Shown: positions 45,640 to 56,489 of the stretch, one piece after another | Position numbering within the stretch: position 1 is the stretch's first letter | Layout: each line of letters starts with the position of its first letter | Assembly: GCA_022478985.1 (NCBI GenBank) | Contig: JAKSZP010010599.1 | Coordinates: 1 to 64,000, forward strand | DNA: 64,000 nt | Origin: Massospora cicadina | Taxonomy: Eukaryota > Entomophthoromycota > Entomophthoromycetes > Entomophthorales > Entomophthoraceae | Direction of reading: 5' to 3' | Position numbers and translations under genes: made by a program | Notes under the pieces: generated by a model | Seen by the model: only the letters and a program-made list of their open reading frames with translations | What the model was told of the DNA's origin: nothing | Databases searched by the model: none

Positions 45640-46880
45640 AAGGCAGCAGAAGAAGTTGTATCTGCAGAAATAGATACCTTGGTGGGATAGGGAATGTTGG
45701 AGCCGTCAAAAAGTCCTTGGGCATCTCCGGTGCTAATTGTAAAAAAGAAAGATGGCTCCAATCAAGTAGTAATCAAATATCAGAAGCTTAACAGCGTTAC
45801 GAAAAAAGATTTGTACCTGCTCCCACAAATTGATGACACTTTAGATCGGTTAGGTGGGTCAAGTATTTCTCGGCTATGGACTTGATATTGGGGTACTGGA
45901 AGATTGAGTTGCCCATGGTGGAACAAGAAAAGTGTGCTATAATTACCACAAAAGGATTGTTCTAGCCTACGCGTATGCCACAGGGTTTATGTAATACCCC
46001 GCTATATTTCAGCAGGCTATGGATACTATTTTGAGCGACCTAATGCTGTCTTAAATTCTTGTCTACCTTGACAGTATCAACGTATTTTTGCGGACATTCA
46101 CGGAGCATCTTGAACACCTGGAGCAAGTATTCTGCCACCTAGCTGAAGCTAATATCAAGATTAAGCCCCAAAATGCCACTTTATTAAAGAACAATTGGAA
46201 TACCTAGGCTTTGTGGTGGACTTCAAAGGGCTTAGTCCACAGCTGGCCAAAGTGGAAGCTATCCACCAGATGACTCAGCCAAGCAATAAGCAAGATATCC
46301 AGGTGTTCTTGTGGATGGTCAGTTACTACCCGCGGTTCATTCCCACTTTCGCTGTATTGGGGCTCCACTATTTGAGCTCCTTAAAAAACGCTGCATTCAC
46401 CTGGACAAATCGACGTCAAACCACTTTTGATGTATTACAAAAAGCATTGGCTAACGCGCCTGTTTTGCAATACCCCAATTTTGAAAAAGAGTATATTGTG
46501 CAAACAGACGCTTCACTTTCTGCTTTAGGGGCTGTGTTATCACAAAAAGACAATGACGGTGTGGAGCACCCAATTGCATATTGGGGCTGCAGTTTAACTG
46601 GCCCTGAACGGAATTACACCATAAATTAGCGAGAGTGCTTAGCGCTGATTTATGCATATAAACAATTCTGGGTTTAACTCAATGGGGTGAAATTCAAAGT
46701 GGTAACAGATCATGCCTTCTTGCGCTGGCTACAGAATCTGCAGGTTCCTAAAGGGCGACTAGCGTGATGGGCGTTGAAGCTCTAAGCTTATGATTTTGAG
46801 ATCACGCATCAGCCAGGGGCAAAGCATCAGAATGAGTACTGTCTTTATCAATTACCCACGGTTGCCATTACAGCAGATGT
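45640..46880 (+). pseudogene. G2 reverse transcriptase and RNase H, broken active site
   Basis: RT: SPWASPVLIVKKKDGSNQVV (about 45715-45770), YFSAMDLILGYWKIEL (shifted frame), RMPQGLCNTP, then VYLDSINVFL where YxDD is expected (YLDS, 46064-46075). Thumb: EYLGFVVDFKGLSPQLAKVEA, RFIPTFAVLG. RNase H: IVQTDASLSALGAVLSQ and VEHPIAYWGCSLTGPE (46195-46626), then VTDHAFLRWLQNLQVPKGRL. At 46758-46800 the normal RWALKLQAYDF reads with TGA for Arg and TAA for Gln. Loss of the second RT Asp means it cannot polymerise. Confidence 0.92.
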
Positions 46881-46889
46881 GGCAGATAA

Positions 46890-48040
46890 ATGTACAAAAA
46901 AATGATTGCAGGCAAATATCATTATGAGCCACTGCCCATAATCAAAGTGTTGGACGGGCTTAGGCAGGATACCTTCTTGCATGATGGGAAATTATATAAG
47001 AGGATTGGGGAATTAATGCTGAGTTTTTCAAAACCTCTGCCAGGCCCGCAATCATTATGGATGCCCATAGAGCGGTAGGTCATGGAGGGTTGAAAAAGAC
47101 GTTGGAGTTCTTATGGCCCTACTACTATGGGGAGATTATGCACTATGATGTTCTTGAGACGGTTGGTTGTTGCCATCAGTGCCAAGTGGAGAAACCATTT
47201 CACTGGAAAACCACCTACCAGTTGATTAAGCCTCAGTTTGCATGGCAAACAGTTTCATTAGATGTGGTGGGGCCTCTGCCAACTGGCGCAAACTGCTCCA
47301 AATATATAATAGTCGCCATCGACCATTTGACCAGATGGGTAGAAGCAAGGGCTATCAAGGATTTGGGGGCTGTAACTACCACCAAGTTCATCCTGGAGTG
47401 CATTAATCAGTGCTATGGTTGTCCACAATTTATCCTAATGGACAATGGAACTAATTTCACATCAGATATATTGGCCAAGGTGAATGAGCTCATGGCAATC
47501 CGCGGGGTTTTAACTACCCCCTAGCTTCCTGAATCTAACAGAATGGTGGAACGGGTTAAAGGGACCTTGGTAAATATTCTACGCAAGCTTGTAAATGAGC
47601 AGCCGTCATACTGGAGCACCCTTTTATCCACCACTGTCTTTGTGTACAATATCAGCTACCACTCAGCAACTGGTAAGTGTCCTTTCCAATTGCTCTATGG
47701 ATGACATCCAGCGTTGCCTTCATTGCTTTACTCCTGTGTGGAGGATACCAACGGAGTCAAACCTCACCGCTATTTGTCTACCTTAACAAATATGTGATTA
47801 AACTCCAAACTGAGGTATATTCCACTAGTATTGCCAAGAAGATTTGGGATCATGCGGCCAATCAATGTAGACGCAGTGGTCTTCCGCAGTTTGGGGTAGG
47901 AGAATTGGTCCTGTTTCATGACCAACATGGTTTTGGAAGAAGGAACAAGCTCGCTAGCATATGAAGTGGACCATTTGAGATCATTGAGAAGATCAGGGCT
48001 GATGCATACACCATTAAGGTACCCACAAGTGATCAGATAA
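46890..48040 (+). pseudogene. G2 integrase
   Basis: H2C2 zinc domain: [17 protein letters not shown] and [10 protein letters not shown] (about 47060-47200). Catalytic core: Asp in [10 protein letters not shown] (47261-47263), Asp in [10 protein letters not shown] (47441-47443) and Glu in MVERVKG (47549-47551), spacing D-X59-D-X35-E, so all three catalytic residues survive. A TAG at 47522 and a frameshift near 47600 break the frame. The C-terminal part has FGVGELVLFHDQHGFGRRNKL and ends just before the purine tract and 3' LTR. Confidence 0.92.
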
Positions 48041-48115
48041 TCAACTGAGTACATGCGAAGTTCCTCCGGCCATACAAACAACAGAATACTTATCATCCAG
48101 TCAAGGAGGGGGTAA

Positions 48116-48617
48116 TGTTGTGAATTTAATATGACTGGATGATAAGTCTATGGTCATCCAGCGAAATGAATGGAATCCACTGAAATCTAACTGGTAACAG
48201 TAATATAAGCACTTTGAAATGAGGCGATATCAGATTGTTGATAAATCGCCTCAAATTGGGCGTCATGAGATTAATGAACAAAGATTTAATGTAACCAATG
48301 AGATACGGCGAATTGAGTTACTAAGCTGTGTAGATGATATCATCTGAAATTATTACAATATAAGCAGGATGAGATGAACAAGAGAGGGGGTTTTTTGAAG
48401 TAAGAGAAGAGTGAGCGCAAGCAGGAATATCTCCTATATATTTTATATTAAATAAAAGTAGTGTAGTTGGGGCGATTGCCTCCTATTTTTATACATATCT
48501 AGTTATTACGTTTAATTTGAGGTCAGCAATCTCGATATCATTTGGTCGTTTCTCAGTGGGCTAAACCCTGCGCAATTCATATGGTAGAAATAGACCATAT
48601 CCACCGAAAAGTTAACA
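48116..48617 (+). repeat. G2 3' LTR
   Basis: 502 bp, TGTTGTGAATTT...GTTAACA. Aligns over its whole length with the 5' LTR; most differences are transitions (for example GATAAGTCTATGGTCATCCAG against TCATTCAG). Confidence 0.95.
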
Positions 48618-49530
48618 GGCGTGATCCTCCCACTATCAACCTTGTCAAATTCTGGCATGGCTTCTAAAGCTGCAGCCAATTAAAATTTTAAGAATTTGGT
48701 TGTTTTATGGTGCCCTGAACCAATGGCTGAAACATTTTCAGCTGAGCAGCCATGGCTGACAGCTTGTGGCCAATCAGGTACTGCCAACCTGCCAACTATG
48801 GTGGCTGGGCTGGCACTAGCTGATTTAAATCCATTTGAAGCGCTCAAATGGATTGATAAGTCAGATTGGGCTTATTATGTTAAGCCTAATTTGCTTTGTA
48901 AAAATTCTTCGTAAATCCTCCCAATTCATGCCTCATCTGTTTTCATCCTAAAAATGGGTTTCCAATTTATAAAAATATAAATAAAATGGCAGTTGAAGCC
49001 GCTGCTGCTCCTGCCAACGCCCTACTATGCCAGCAACTCCATGTGGCGATGGAACCCCTGGTTGAGGGTATTCCTATCCCCAATTTCCCTGATGATTTTG
49101 AGTAAGATGAAAATATTAAATTGAGGAGCTCGCTTTTGGTGTGAGCTGCGCTTGCATTGGCGTGGCAAAAACCTCTCTCTTTGACCCCAACTATCCCCAA
49201 ACCCACCAGCGCATAAAGTCTTTCACTTGTGTGCCAGCTCTCATCACTTTTGCTAAGCATCAACTTGCTCAATACGTTGAGGCGATGGATACCGCTGGCC
49301 TCATAAACAAAGAAAACCCGCAGCTATACCTCCTCATGCCCCATGTCACTGATGCCCCTACCCCTATGTTGTCAGCCATGATCCACAAGCTAAAGTGGGC
49401 ACCAAACAAAAGTTTCTCCAAAGCTTCCACGCCTTTTGATATGACTTCCTAGGCTGATAACCTAGGGGCTATATTAGGAACCTTTTTAAATTCATATTAA
49501 TCCCTTTGTTTGGCCCATTTGCAAATAAAG
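48618..49530 (+). mobile_element. OR1-c, third part: C-terminal OR1 segment and 3' tail
   Basis: Continues OR1-c after G2. It contains ALKWIDKSDWAYYVKPN (about 48838-48890), MAVEAAAAPANALLCQQLHV (48984-49045), then HQLAQYVEAMDTAGLINKENP and MPHVTDAPTPMLSAMIHKL (49260-49400), which match HHIAEFVEAVYQADLEEGNQ and HHADAPIPWLSAFVHFY of OR1-b. The tail ATCCCTTTGTTTGGCCC and GCAAATAAA at 49498-49530 is a diverged LINE-type tail. Several frame breaks. The matching TSD at the left end was not found. Confidence 0.68.
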
Positions 49531-49914
49531 ATGCATGGCGGCTCCCACTTTTGGGTTGGGCACCACTAGTGCTAAAAAATCAGATATTTCACCATAATTT
49601 TCCAGAACCTTTATCAAGCTTTTATAAGTTAATTCATCTTATAATCCTGACTTTCAGTGGATTGGTCCATATTAATTCATCAATCAAACGCCCAAAAGAG
49701 TTCCATTATTCTAAAATTGCCCACTGATTTCAATGAAGATGACACTGCCAAATATTCTAAAGATGCCTTCAACATTGAAATAATGGCATAAAGCTTCGCT
49801 GCTATGCCAACGGCTCATTAGTGAGCCTAAATGGGAAATCATGGTATGTTTGGGGACTTAGGGGAAAATGATACATGGGTATGACATATATATTAGAAAC
49901 GGGCCTGGTATAGG

Positions 49915-51521
49915 ATGGATAGTCGCAGAAATGCACATTTTAATCATCTATACTCTTCAGAATTTGGTTTCAGTTACAATGAGAGTGTTCTGCTGGAAAT
50001 ACCCAATGAGACTTCAGAGGACTTGAAAAAATTTACATTAATAAGCTCTTTTATTTGTATCAAACTTTCCATTTATTTTAAGGTATACTGTCCTAGTACA
50101 GTTTTACCTAATTAAGTGAAACAACACTTGTGACAATTTCAACCAGTTGTAATTCAGATTGCAACATTCTAATTTCACTACATAGTTCACATTTTGACGA
50201 CTTTATAGTAGAAATTAAGGAAATAATCACCATTAGCCAGGATCACGATTGCTTTGTTACTGGATTCAGGGAGAAGTATCCCCTCCAACCCATTTACATA
50301 GAAGGGCTCAACCAAGACCACTTTACTCAGTAATTTGGACAACAAAGAGAATTATGGCCCCGCCATAAAGCTCGTCCCTGTAGCACCTCTAGCCTCCTGG
50401 TCTTAACATAAGACGACTTACATGTTCTCTGAAAAACGTTGAGGAGTTTATGGGGTGGCTCTCCCATATAGCATCTTTCTGTTTAAGGTATCAACAAAAA
50501 ACATGGTAATGGTCAGGAGTTACAAGAATTAAAATTATCTGTACTCAAATCATCCTTTTTTCAAGAGATGATGATGTCCTTCCCATGATTAAGAAGATTA
50601 AAGCTCAGTTGCAAATAGTTGAAATGTTTGCTCAAAAAATCTTCCCATCAATATGAAAGATTATGTGGACCTCTCCCAACATATCATTGAGATCAGTGGA
50701 CTGGAAGATTCCTCAGAGGCTCAATGCTAGGACAACCAGTTGCTGGCGGATTGACTGAATGGTAACTTTTGAGAGGCTCATACGGTCATTCCACACAACC
50801 AAGGCCAAACCAGCAAAGCCCATCTCCGAGTAGACAAACTTATTAACCAGTTGAATGCCAATCTGGTCCACATCATTGGCAAGATGTTAAACCAGTATCA
50901 TGAATCATCCAATGGGTAGCCAATATAACCCATCACTTGCGGCCAGGTTGAAGAATACAATAACGCAGAGGTAGTGCAGCATACAGCTTCAAAAACTGCC
51001 AATAAGAAGGCCCACGCTCATACCAGACACATCATATGTCAGTTGATGGTAGAGATTGACTGAAAGATTGTACGCATCTCAGGCGCAGTGATTAATCACC
51101 ACAATCAGATTCAAGACCTTGTGAAGAGCATCAAGTTTAGTCAACACATGCTCAACAGCTTAAAGGAATCCTAAATGTGTCTATCCAAATTTATGACCGC
51201 CTGAGTGGAGAATATAGATTGTTTGAAGACTTGGCACAGGACCAGGTATTGAATTAAACCACATCACTCAGGAAAATGTTGACTTAAAGGCCTGACTTGC
51301 CACAATAGAATTAAGACTATTTGAATCAAGCAATCCCTAGAACACAAATGCTGATATTTTTCCAACAATGGGATCAGTTTCAGGATGAAATTAGAAGCAA
51401 TCTCTGTAGATGCCAACAGGGCTCTCCCATTGGAAAATCAAAGGAAATCTTACCTGAAGCGTATGGGTCCAGTCCTGCAGACTCAGATTCTGATGATGGT
51501 GAGTGTTGGGATATTAACTAG
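49915..51521 (+). pseudogene. unidentified retroelement debris, gag-like helical region
   Basis: Short frames (49915-50112, 50130-50330, 51321-51518) and a decayed stretch from about 50650 with long polar helices: HLRVDKLINQLNANLVHIIGK, HTRHIICQLMVEID, SIKFSQHMLNSLKES. Ends DSDSDDGECWDIN. It resembles the helical N-terminal part of gypsy gag proteins in composition only. It lies directly left of the inverted G5-type LTR copy III. No catalytic motif; assignment is weak. 49531-49914 shows nothing. Confidence 0.3.
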
Positions 51522-52975
51522 ATAATCCATCAATTAATTACAAGATTAGTTTTATAATAGTTGAGGATGGTTACCAGCTATTTTACTAGTTATGGTTATA
51601 TATATAATGACTCAAAACCCAATTTGTGCTCCCCATTTGGTTGGGTTGGGCTGTATCTATTTACCAGATCAAGAAAGTGTTTGGGATGATCCTGAAAGAA
51701 AAAAGATGCATTTTTATACTGGTGGCTAAGGCCAAGGATGTTGTAATGAAGTTTGTTGCTATTACTGATGGTGGATTACCAATTTGACATTGAGTATATT
51801 CAGGAATGATCCCCAATAGTGTTTTGGACCAAATTGACACCAGTGACTGAGACTAGGATGTCAATAATTCTTATCAAATTGAGTCAAATATTTAATTTGA
51901 CTTTGTAAGAGTATCAAGAATAATCCACAATAGTGTTTTGGCCAATTTTGACACTAGCAACTGATTATGAGGATGTTGATACATATTTTATCATTTAATT
52001 AAATTAGAAGTGTGACAAATTGAGATCTGACGTTAAGTTTTGTGATCACTGATGACTGAGGCCTAGGATAATCCAAACAGTTTACTATTTTAAGTTCAGC
52101 TGGCCATTTGGGCTGAGGAGGAACAAGTTTAATGGCTTTAGAGCAGAGGGATCCAAGAGTGGTCTGAAACTCAAGCGCAAGAGGGATATTAGATGAATGC
52201 AGTATGAAGTACTGGCAATTTTAACCAAAGATAATTCCAAGAGAGTTATAATAAAAAATTATAAGAGCAAATCAGCAATGGACGCTGAATGAACCAAAGT
52301 AATATATTGGACGTGGATAATATAAATTAAGCAGGGATAATTGCCAGCCAGAGAGCTGATGATTGTAATCGCTAGTCAGAGTTCTGAAGATTAATAAATG
52401 GTAATTAATGCAGATGACATAGAAGGTCAGGGTAACGCCTATAAATAGTTGAATCTCTCTATTAATAAAAATATCTCAAATCTTCAACCCTCGTTTTTTT
52501 TTTAATTAATCGTTGGATTTCTTAACTTTGCTAGTTTTCAGAGGACTGAGGTTAGCTTATCTGGTAGAGGTTGTACTGAAGATCCAAAGAGGCTAGATGC
52601 TGGGTTAAAACACCTGGAGTGGTTGGCGAAACTAACTCCCAACCAAAGCTGTAGAGAAACCCTGAGAGAACCTTGCCAAAAGCCACCAACAATTATGGAC
52701 CAGAGGGACTGAAGGGGAGGAAACCTGAGGGAGTCAAAGTATAATGCTGAACCCTAATTGGCGGTTAATTCCCATGAAAAGGACATCTGAGCCAGATTTA
52801 GTGGTTAAGTCTTAAGAGTTAATGTTGTTGATCTGCTGGGATGGTGGGTTGCCCTGCAGATTTGTAGGGAAAGGTCACCGATGATGGTGAAGGAGAAAGG
52901 GCCAGCAGTTTTCATACTGTTTGGTCTGGCACACTAATAGAGTCCCAAATATTGCAAATTGCAAAATTTGCAACA
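51504..52975 (-). repeat. G5-type LTR copy III, apparently solo
   Basis: About 1472 bp in minus orientation: starts TGTTGCAAATTTTGCAAT (right end) and ends CCCAACA (left end). It aligns with copies I and II through the first 500 bp (GTGTGCCAGACC, CAGTATGA, CAGCAGATCAACAAC) and at the other end (AACCAAATGGGGAGCACAAATTGG against ACTAAATGGGGATCACAAATTGG, given as their cores). The frame through the LTR start reads VANFAIC, as in copy II. No second LTR in this orientation lies nearby, although the adjacent sequence (52976-53050) resembles G5 internal sequence. Confidence 0.72.
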
Positions 52976-54009
52976 GTGGGGCACTTGTGGAGCAGAGCAT
53001 TCCAGTGGTTTTGATATTAATACCCCACCTTTTAACAGATTGATTCAAATTGTATCTCAGAAACTTCTACTTAAGCTGGCTTAACAGCCTCAAAAAACTG
53101 CAATGAAACCTCAACTCGCCCTATGCCTGTTGCTGGCCCTTCCATCTCATCTAAATTTTGGCTCAAGGACCAGCAGTATAATTAGGCTAACAGCGCCATA
53201 AAACCCCAGTCAAGCAAACAAGGACGCTGGTGGATAAATAGTTAACCCTATCAATTTACCAGATTTTTACAAGAAATAGATTATACATACATCCTGTTGC
53301 TATTTAAGATTAGCATGGACAGTGCAAAAGATAAGGACAAACTGGCAACCTTGAACTCGTTGGACCTCAAGAGACAGGAGCTAGTGATTCCTAAGATCAG
53401 CAAGACTGGGGTGACTTAAAGAAATATGAAGATTATCATTAATAATTTTGGCATAGCAGTGGAGATGATAACCTGAAAAGCCGCCTTCATCAGCATCTCC
53501 TTCTATAAAAACAAAATTATTTTTTATTTTTCCATTTACATCTATCTTGAAGCTCAAGTTCTATATGGCGCAAAATCCTTAAACAACTATAACGCGCAGA
53601 TTGATCTAAGAAATACATTCATACTGTATAAAGAAACATACCAAGACATAATACCCATGTTAAATGATGAATATAACATATTGCAAATGATGAACTATCT
53701 GTGCCACTGCACCGTCATTTTTAAATTTTCCCAACAAGGGTAATCATGATAATTGAGAAAGCCAGAGCAAATTCCTCCATCAGGACAACAAAGAAAACTT
53801 ATTAGCTACCATTAAGCCTGGCAGACCCAACTTCTGCTACATCACATGCAACAACGTGGCACTTAAGGACAGTACGCTAACCAGTGCAACGCCAAGGGGC
53901 TCAATTCTGAAGTACAATATATGGGAGTCGCAGGTATTGAAGAACAGAGAAAAGAATGAGTGGAGTAGAAATGTGATTTTATAGCTTTACTGGATCCCAG
54001 CCTACTCCT
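52976..54009. other. unclassified segment left of G1, with weak coding signal
   Basis: Plus-strand frames: MDSAKDKDKLATLNSLDLKR followed by QELVIPKISKTGV at about 53318-53420, and IDLRNTFILYKETYQDIIPM at about 53600-53670. The right edge resembles gag of a retroelement and would continue after G1 at 59481, but I recognise no family. Confidence 0.35.
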
Positions 54010-54372
54010 TGTCAAATGTATAAATAATTCCGTGCTAATCCATTTGACTAATAATTTCACATTCATAAAATATTCATTTTTATCCTATTTTACTTAATTC
54101 CCCTAGAATATTCTAGGCACCTTAATATCCCTAGATGCAGGTATAAATACCTGCAGTCCTTATCACAATAAATCATCAGATTCAAAAGTTTAATTTCTTG
54201 TTGTTTTCTTATATTCCAGTTTTTAAGATTTCTCCTTCCCTTGGCGTTTTAAGTTATAAACGCCCAGGATGACTGATGACCGCCAAGGCGACTATCCTGA
54301 AAATCCTGGGAATTACGCTTTGCCACCTGCCGCCCACTGGGGAATACACCAGAATACCTTAGTTGCATGACA
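54010..54372 (+). repeat. G1 5' LTR
   Basis: 363 bp. Contains GGTATAAATACCTG (TATA-like, about 54140) and AATAAATCATC. Near its 3' end it carries an in-frame start ATGACTGATGACCGCCAAGG (54269), conserved in the 3' LTR (ATGACTGATGACGACCG). As the primer-binding site follows at 54376, this start lies inside the LTR and not in the internal region. Confidence 0.88.
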
Positions 54373-54375
54373 AAT

Positions 54376-54391
54376 TGGTGATCCTGCCAGG
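54376..54391 (+). promoter_or_regulatory. G1 primer-binding site
   Basis: TGGTGATCCTGCCAGG, three bases after the LTR end. Same form as in G2 and G3. It fixes the LTR border, which would otherwise be drawn earlier because of the ATG at 54269. Confidence 0.7.
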
Positions 54392-54399
54392 GAACCTGC

Positions 54400-55520
54400 G
54401 AATGCCTTCCAAGGCCAGGCTGCTACCCTGACGTTAATGAAACTTTAAACCAGGCAAACCCTAGAGAAATTTGAAAATGGTCCAATAGATGAATGGTTGG
54501 AAGCCTATGACTCTTGGTGAGACAACTATGATGTGAGTGACGGTTAATGACTCCGTGAGGTACCTAGCCTTCTAACAGGTGTGGCAAGGCGGTGGCATAG
54601 TGCCAACCTCCCATTAGAAACCTGGGGTGAATGGCAGGAGCATGCCCATGCCAAGTTTCAGATATCTACCACACAACTATGAGAGAAGTTCCGGTGCATG
54701 CACCTAAAGGATTATGATAACCTTGGCCATTTCCTGAATAAATTTAAGGACCTACTTGGACAATGGCACCAATCTAGCAACCAATGCTGCGACAATATGG
54801 ACCAACATTACTGAAATGGTTCATTGATGCTTTAGAAGAACCATACCTAAATGCTGTTCTGGTTTCCCAACTTTCATGTGCCAACCATGCCATTGAAGTC
54901 TGCCGCCAATATGTTCGTCTAGCCAGCCATCGATCTACAAAATCAAACACCAGAAGGCTTAAGCTAGAGGAGGAAGAACCTGAGGGTGAGGCTACCACAA
55001 AGTTTCAACATATCAACCCACCCTCTGAGTTTACCACACAGATAAATGCCCTTTCAGAGCAAGTACAACAGCTCACTATGCTAGTACAAGGACGACCCCC
55101 ACGAAACAACCTTAGCTGCCACAATTGTAATGAGCCCAGGCATCATTTTAGACAGTTCTGAAACCCCTGCTGTCGGTGCAAAGTGGTTCACCTAGATGCA
55201 AGGTGTCCTGCTAGAGCTAATCGAAGAAATCATGATGCACGTCCAGCTCCTGGGCAGGTGAATTTGCTCAGTCCGTACCCCATCAGTACCTTAATCTGCC
55301 ACCAATGCCTTATGGGGGAGCGCCAGTGGGACCCTTTCCGCCGTATCCCTATTTTTATACATTCCCACCACTAAATGAATACTATGGGATGGGGACAATG
55401 CCTTACCAGCACCCCTATATTGGACCACCACCAGGACAGCCTCGGCCCCCCCTCCAACAGATTGAATACTCATTAGCAAAGCCTGAAACAGAACAAGCCT
55501 GACAACTCCTACTGGCAGAA
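54400..55520 (+). pseudogene. G1 gag remnant
   Basis: Capsid part: FENGPIDEWLEAYDSW, PLETWGEWQEHAHAKF (about 54470-54660), typical of gypsy gag. The nucleocapsid has SCHNCNEPRHHFRQF followed by TGA where the last Cys is expected, then CCRCKVVHLDARCP, a second knuckle with one residue missing (about 55115-55210). A Pro/Tyr-rich spacer follows (GPFPPYPYFYTFPPLNEYYG, 55320-55385). Stops at several Trp and Gln positions. Confidence 0.8.
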
Positions 55521-56059
55521 ATATATGCTGCTGAAAAATGGAAGCAAGGAGAATTAGTAAGCTACAATATATATGACCCAACAAAAAAGATGAGAATTGA
55601 TGACAGTTTTTGACCCAGAGCAGAAAGAACCTAATGAACCACATGGAGTACCTATGGAAGAATATGATGAACCCAGAGGAAAACAAGATGATACATCTCT
55701 CTAATTACCCAAATTTGCCAAGCAGGCGATAGAAAACCTGCAGCCTCAACAATACCCAAGTAATACAGCAGTTGTCCCTACAGAAACTCATCAAGTAGTG
55801 AAGAAAACAACTGCCACAAAGTTCCAAGTTCCACAACAACCTATGATACCAGTTCCTAGCCCAGTGTCATACCAATCAAAAGGGGTCTCAGCTACCAAGA
55901 TTTTAGAAGAGACAATTATCCCAGTACCCCTTGGGGAACTGTTCAAGTCTATCTGGCACTATGGCAAGACCTACACCAAGCCATTGGGCTAACTCAGCTT
56001 CAAAATGGAGGCCCAAAGCATAAGTTCTTACTTACTAATACAAGAGAACCCCGCACCAA

Positions 56060-56474
56060 GGGTTCCCTCTTTAGATACTCAGTGCCCATCCTTCTTGATA
56101 CAGTTTCTTCAGAAAATATTGTAACAAAGAAGTTCCTTTTGGACATTGGATATGAGGACATCCTTCAGAGTGACATGATCTTCCTGATGACTGGTGGAAC
56201 TCAACAATCTTGTTGTGTTCAAGTATTTAATCTTCCTGTGGAGATAGCTGTCAAAATTTGCTATATTGATTCAGTAGTCTTTGATCACAACCACTTCCAT
56301 TTGTTGCTTTCCCAGAAGGCCCTGAAAGAGTTTAGAATACATTTCAACTTTGAATCGGACCAATGGTTTATGCAGATAGAAAAAAGAATGAAGCCTCTGA
56401 CTGTTACATATTCCAATCCAGAAAGGCCATCATATACCCCGGCGCAACTGTCTACCTACTTGTGTGATGAGTAA
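56060..56474 (+). pseudogene. G1 protease region
   Basis: VPILLDTVSSENIVTKKFL holds the active-site Asp (56097-56099), but the expected D-S/T-G is DTV. Then VFNLPVEIAVKICYIDSVVF and FHLLLSQKALKEFRIHFNFE, the usual second part. 130 codons open to the stop at 56472. The region 55520-56060 upstream is a Gln/Pro-rich linker. Confidence 0.72.
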
Positions 56475-56489
56475 ACAGAAAAAATTAAT

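Larger units (their letters stand above)
42541..48617 (+). mobile_element. G2: complete Ty3/gypsy LTR retrotransposon with 5-bp TSD
   Basis: 6077 bp, plus strand. LTRs at 42541-43046 and 48116-48617, TSD GGCGT at 42536-42540 and 48618-48622, primer-binding site at 43048, purine tract AAGGAGGGGG before the 3' LTR. Internal order: gag with a CCHC knuckle, protease, RT, RNase H, integrase. It is inserted in OR1-c: joining the flanks at one GGCGT gives sequence that lines up with uninterrupted OR1-b at 30851-30890. Damaged in protease (DTK), RT (YLDS) and by many stops. Confidence 0.96.

Noticed and set aside
55291..55686. A 131-codon minus-strand frame with hydrophobic stretches, resembling a membrane protein.
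   Set aside because: Antisense of the Pro/Tyr-rich spacer of G1 gag; hydrophobicity results from the complementary codons.
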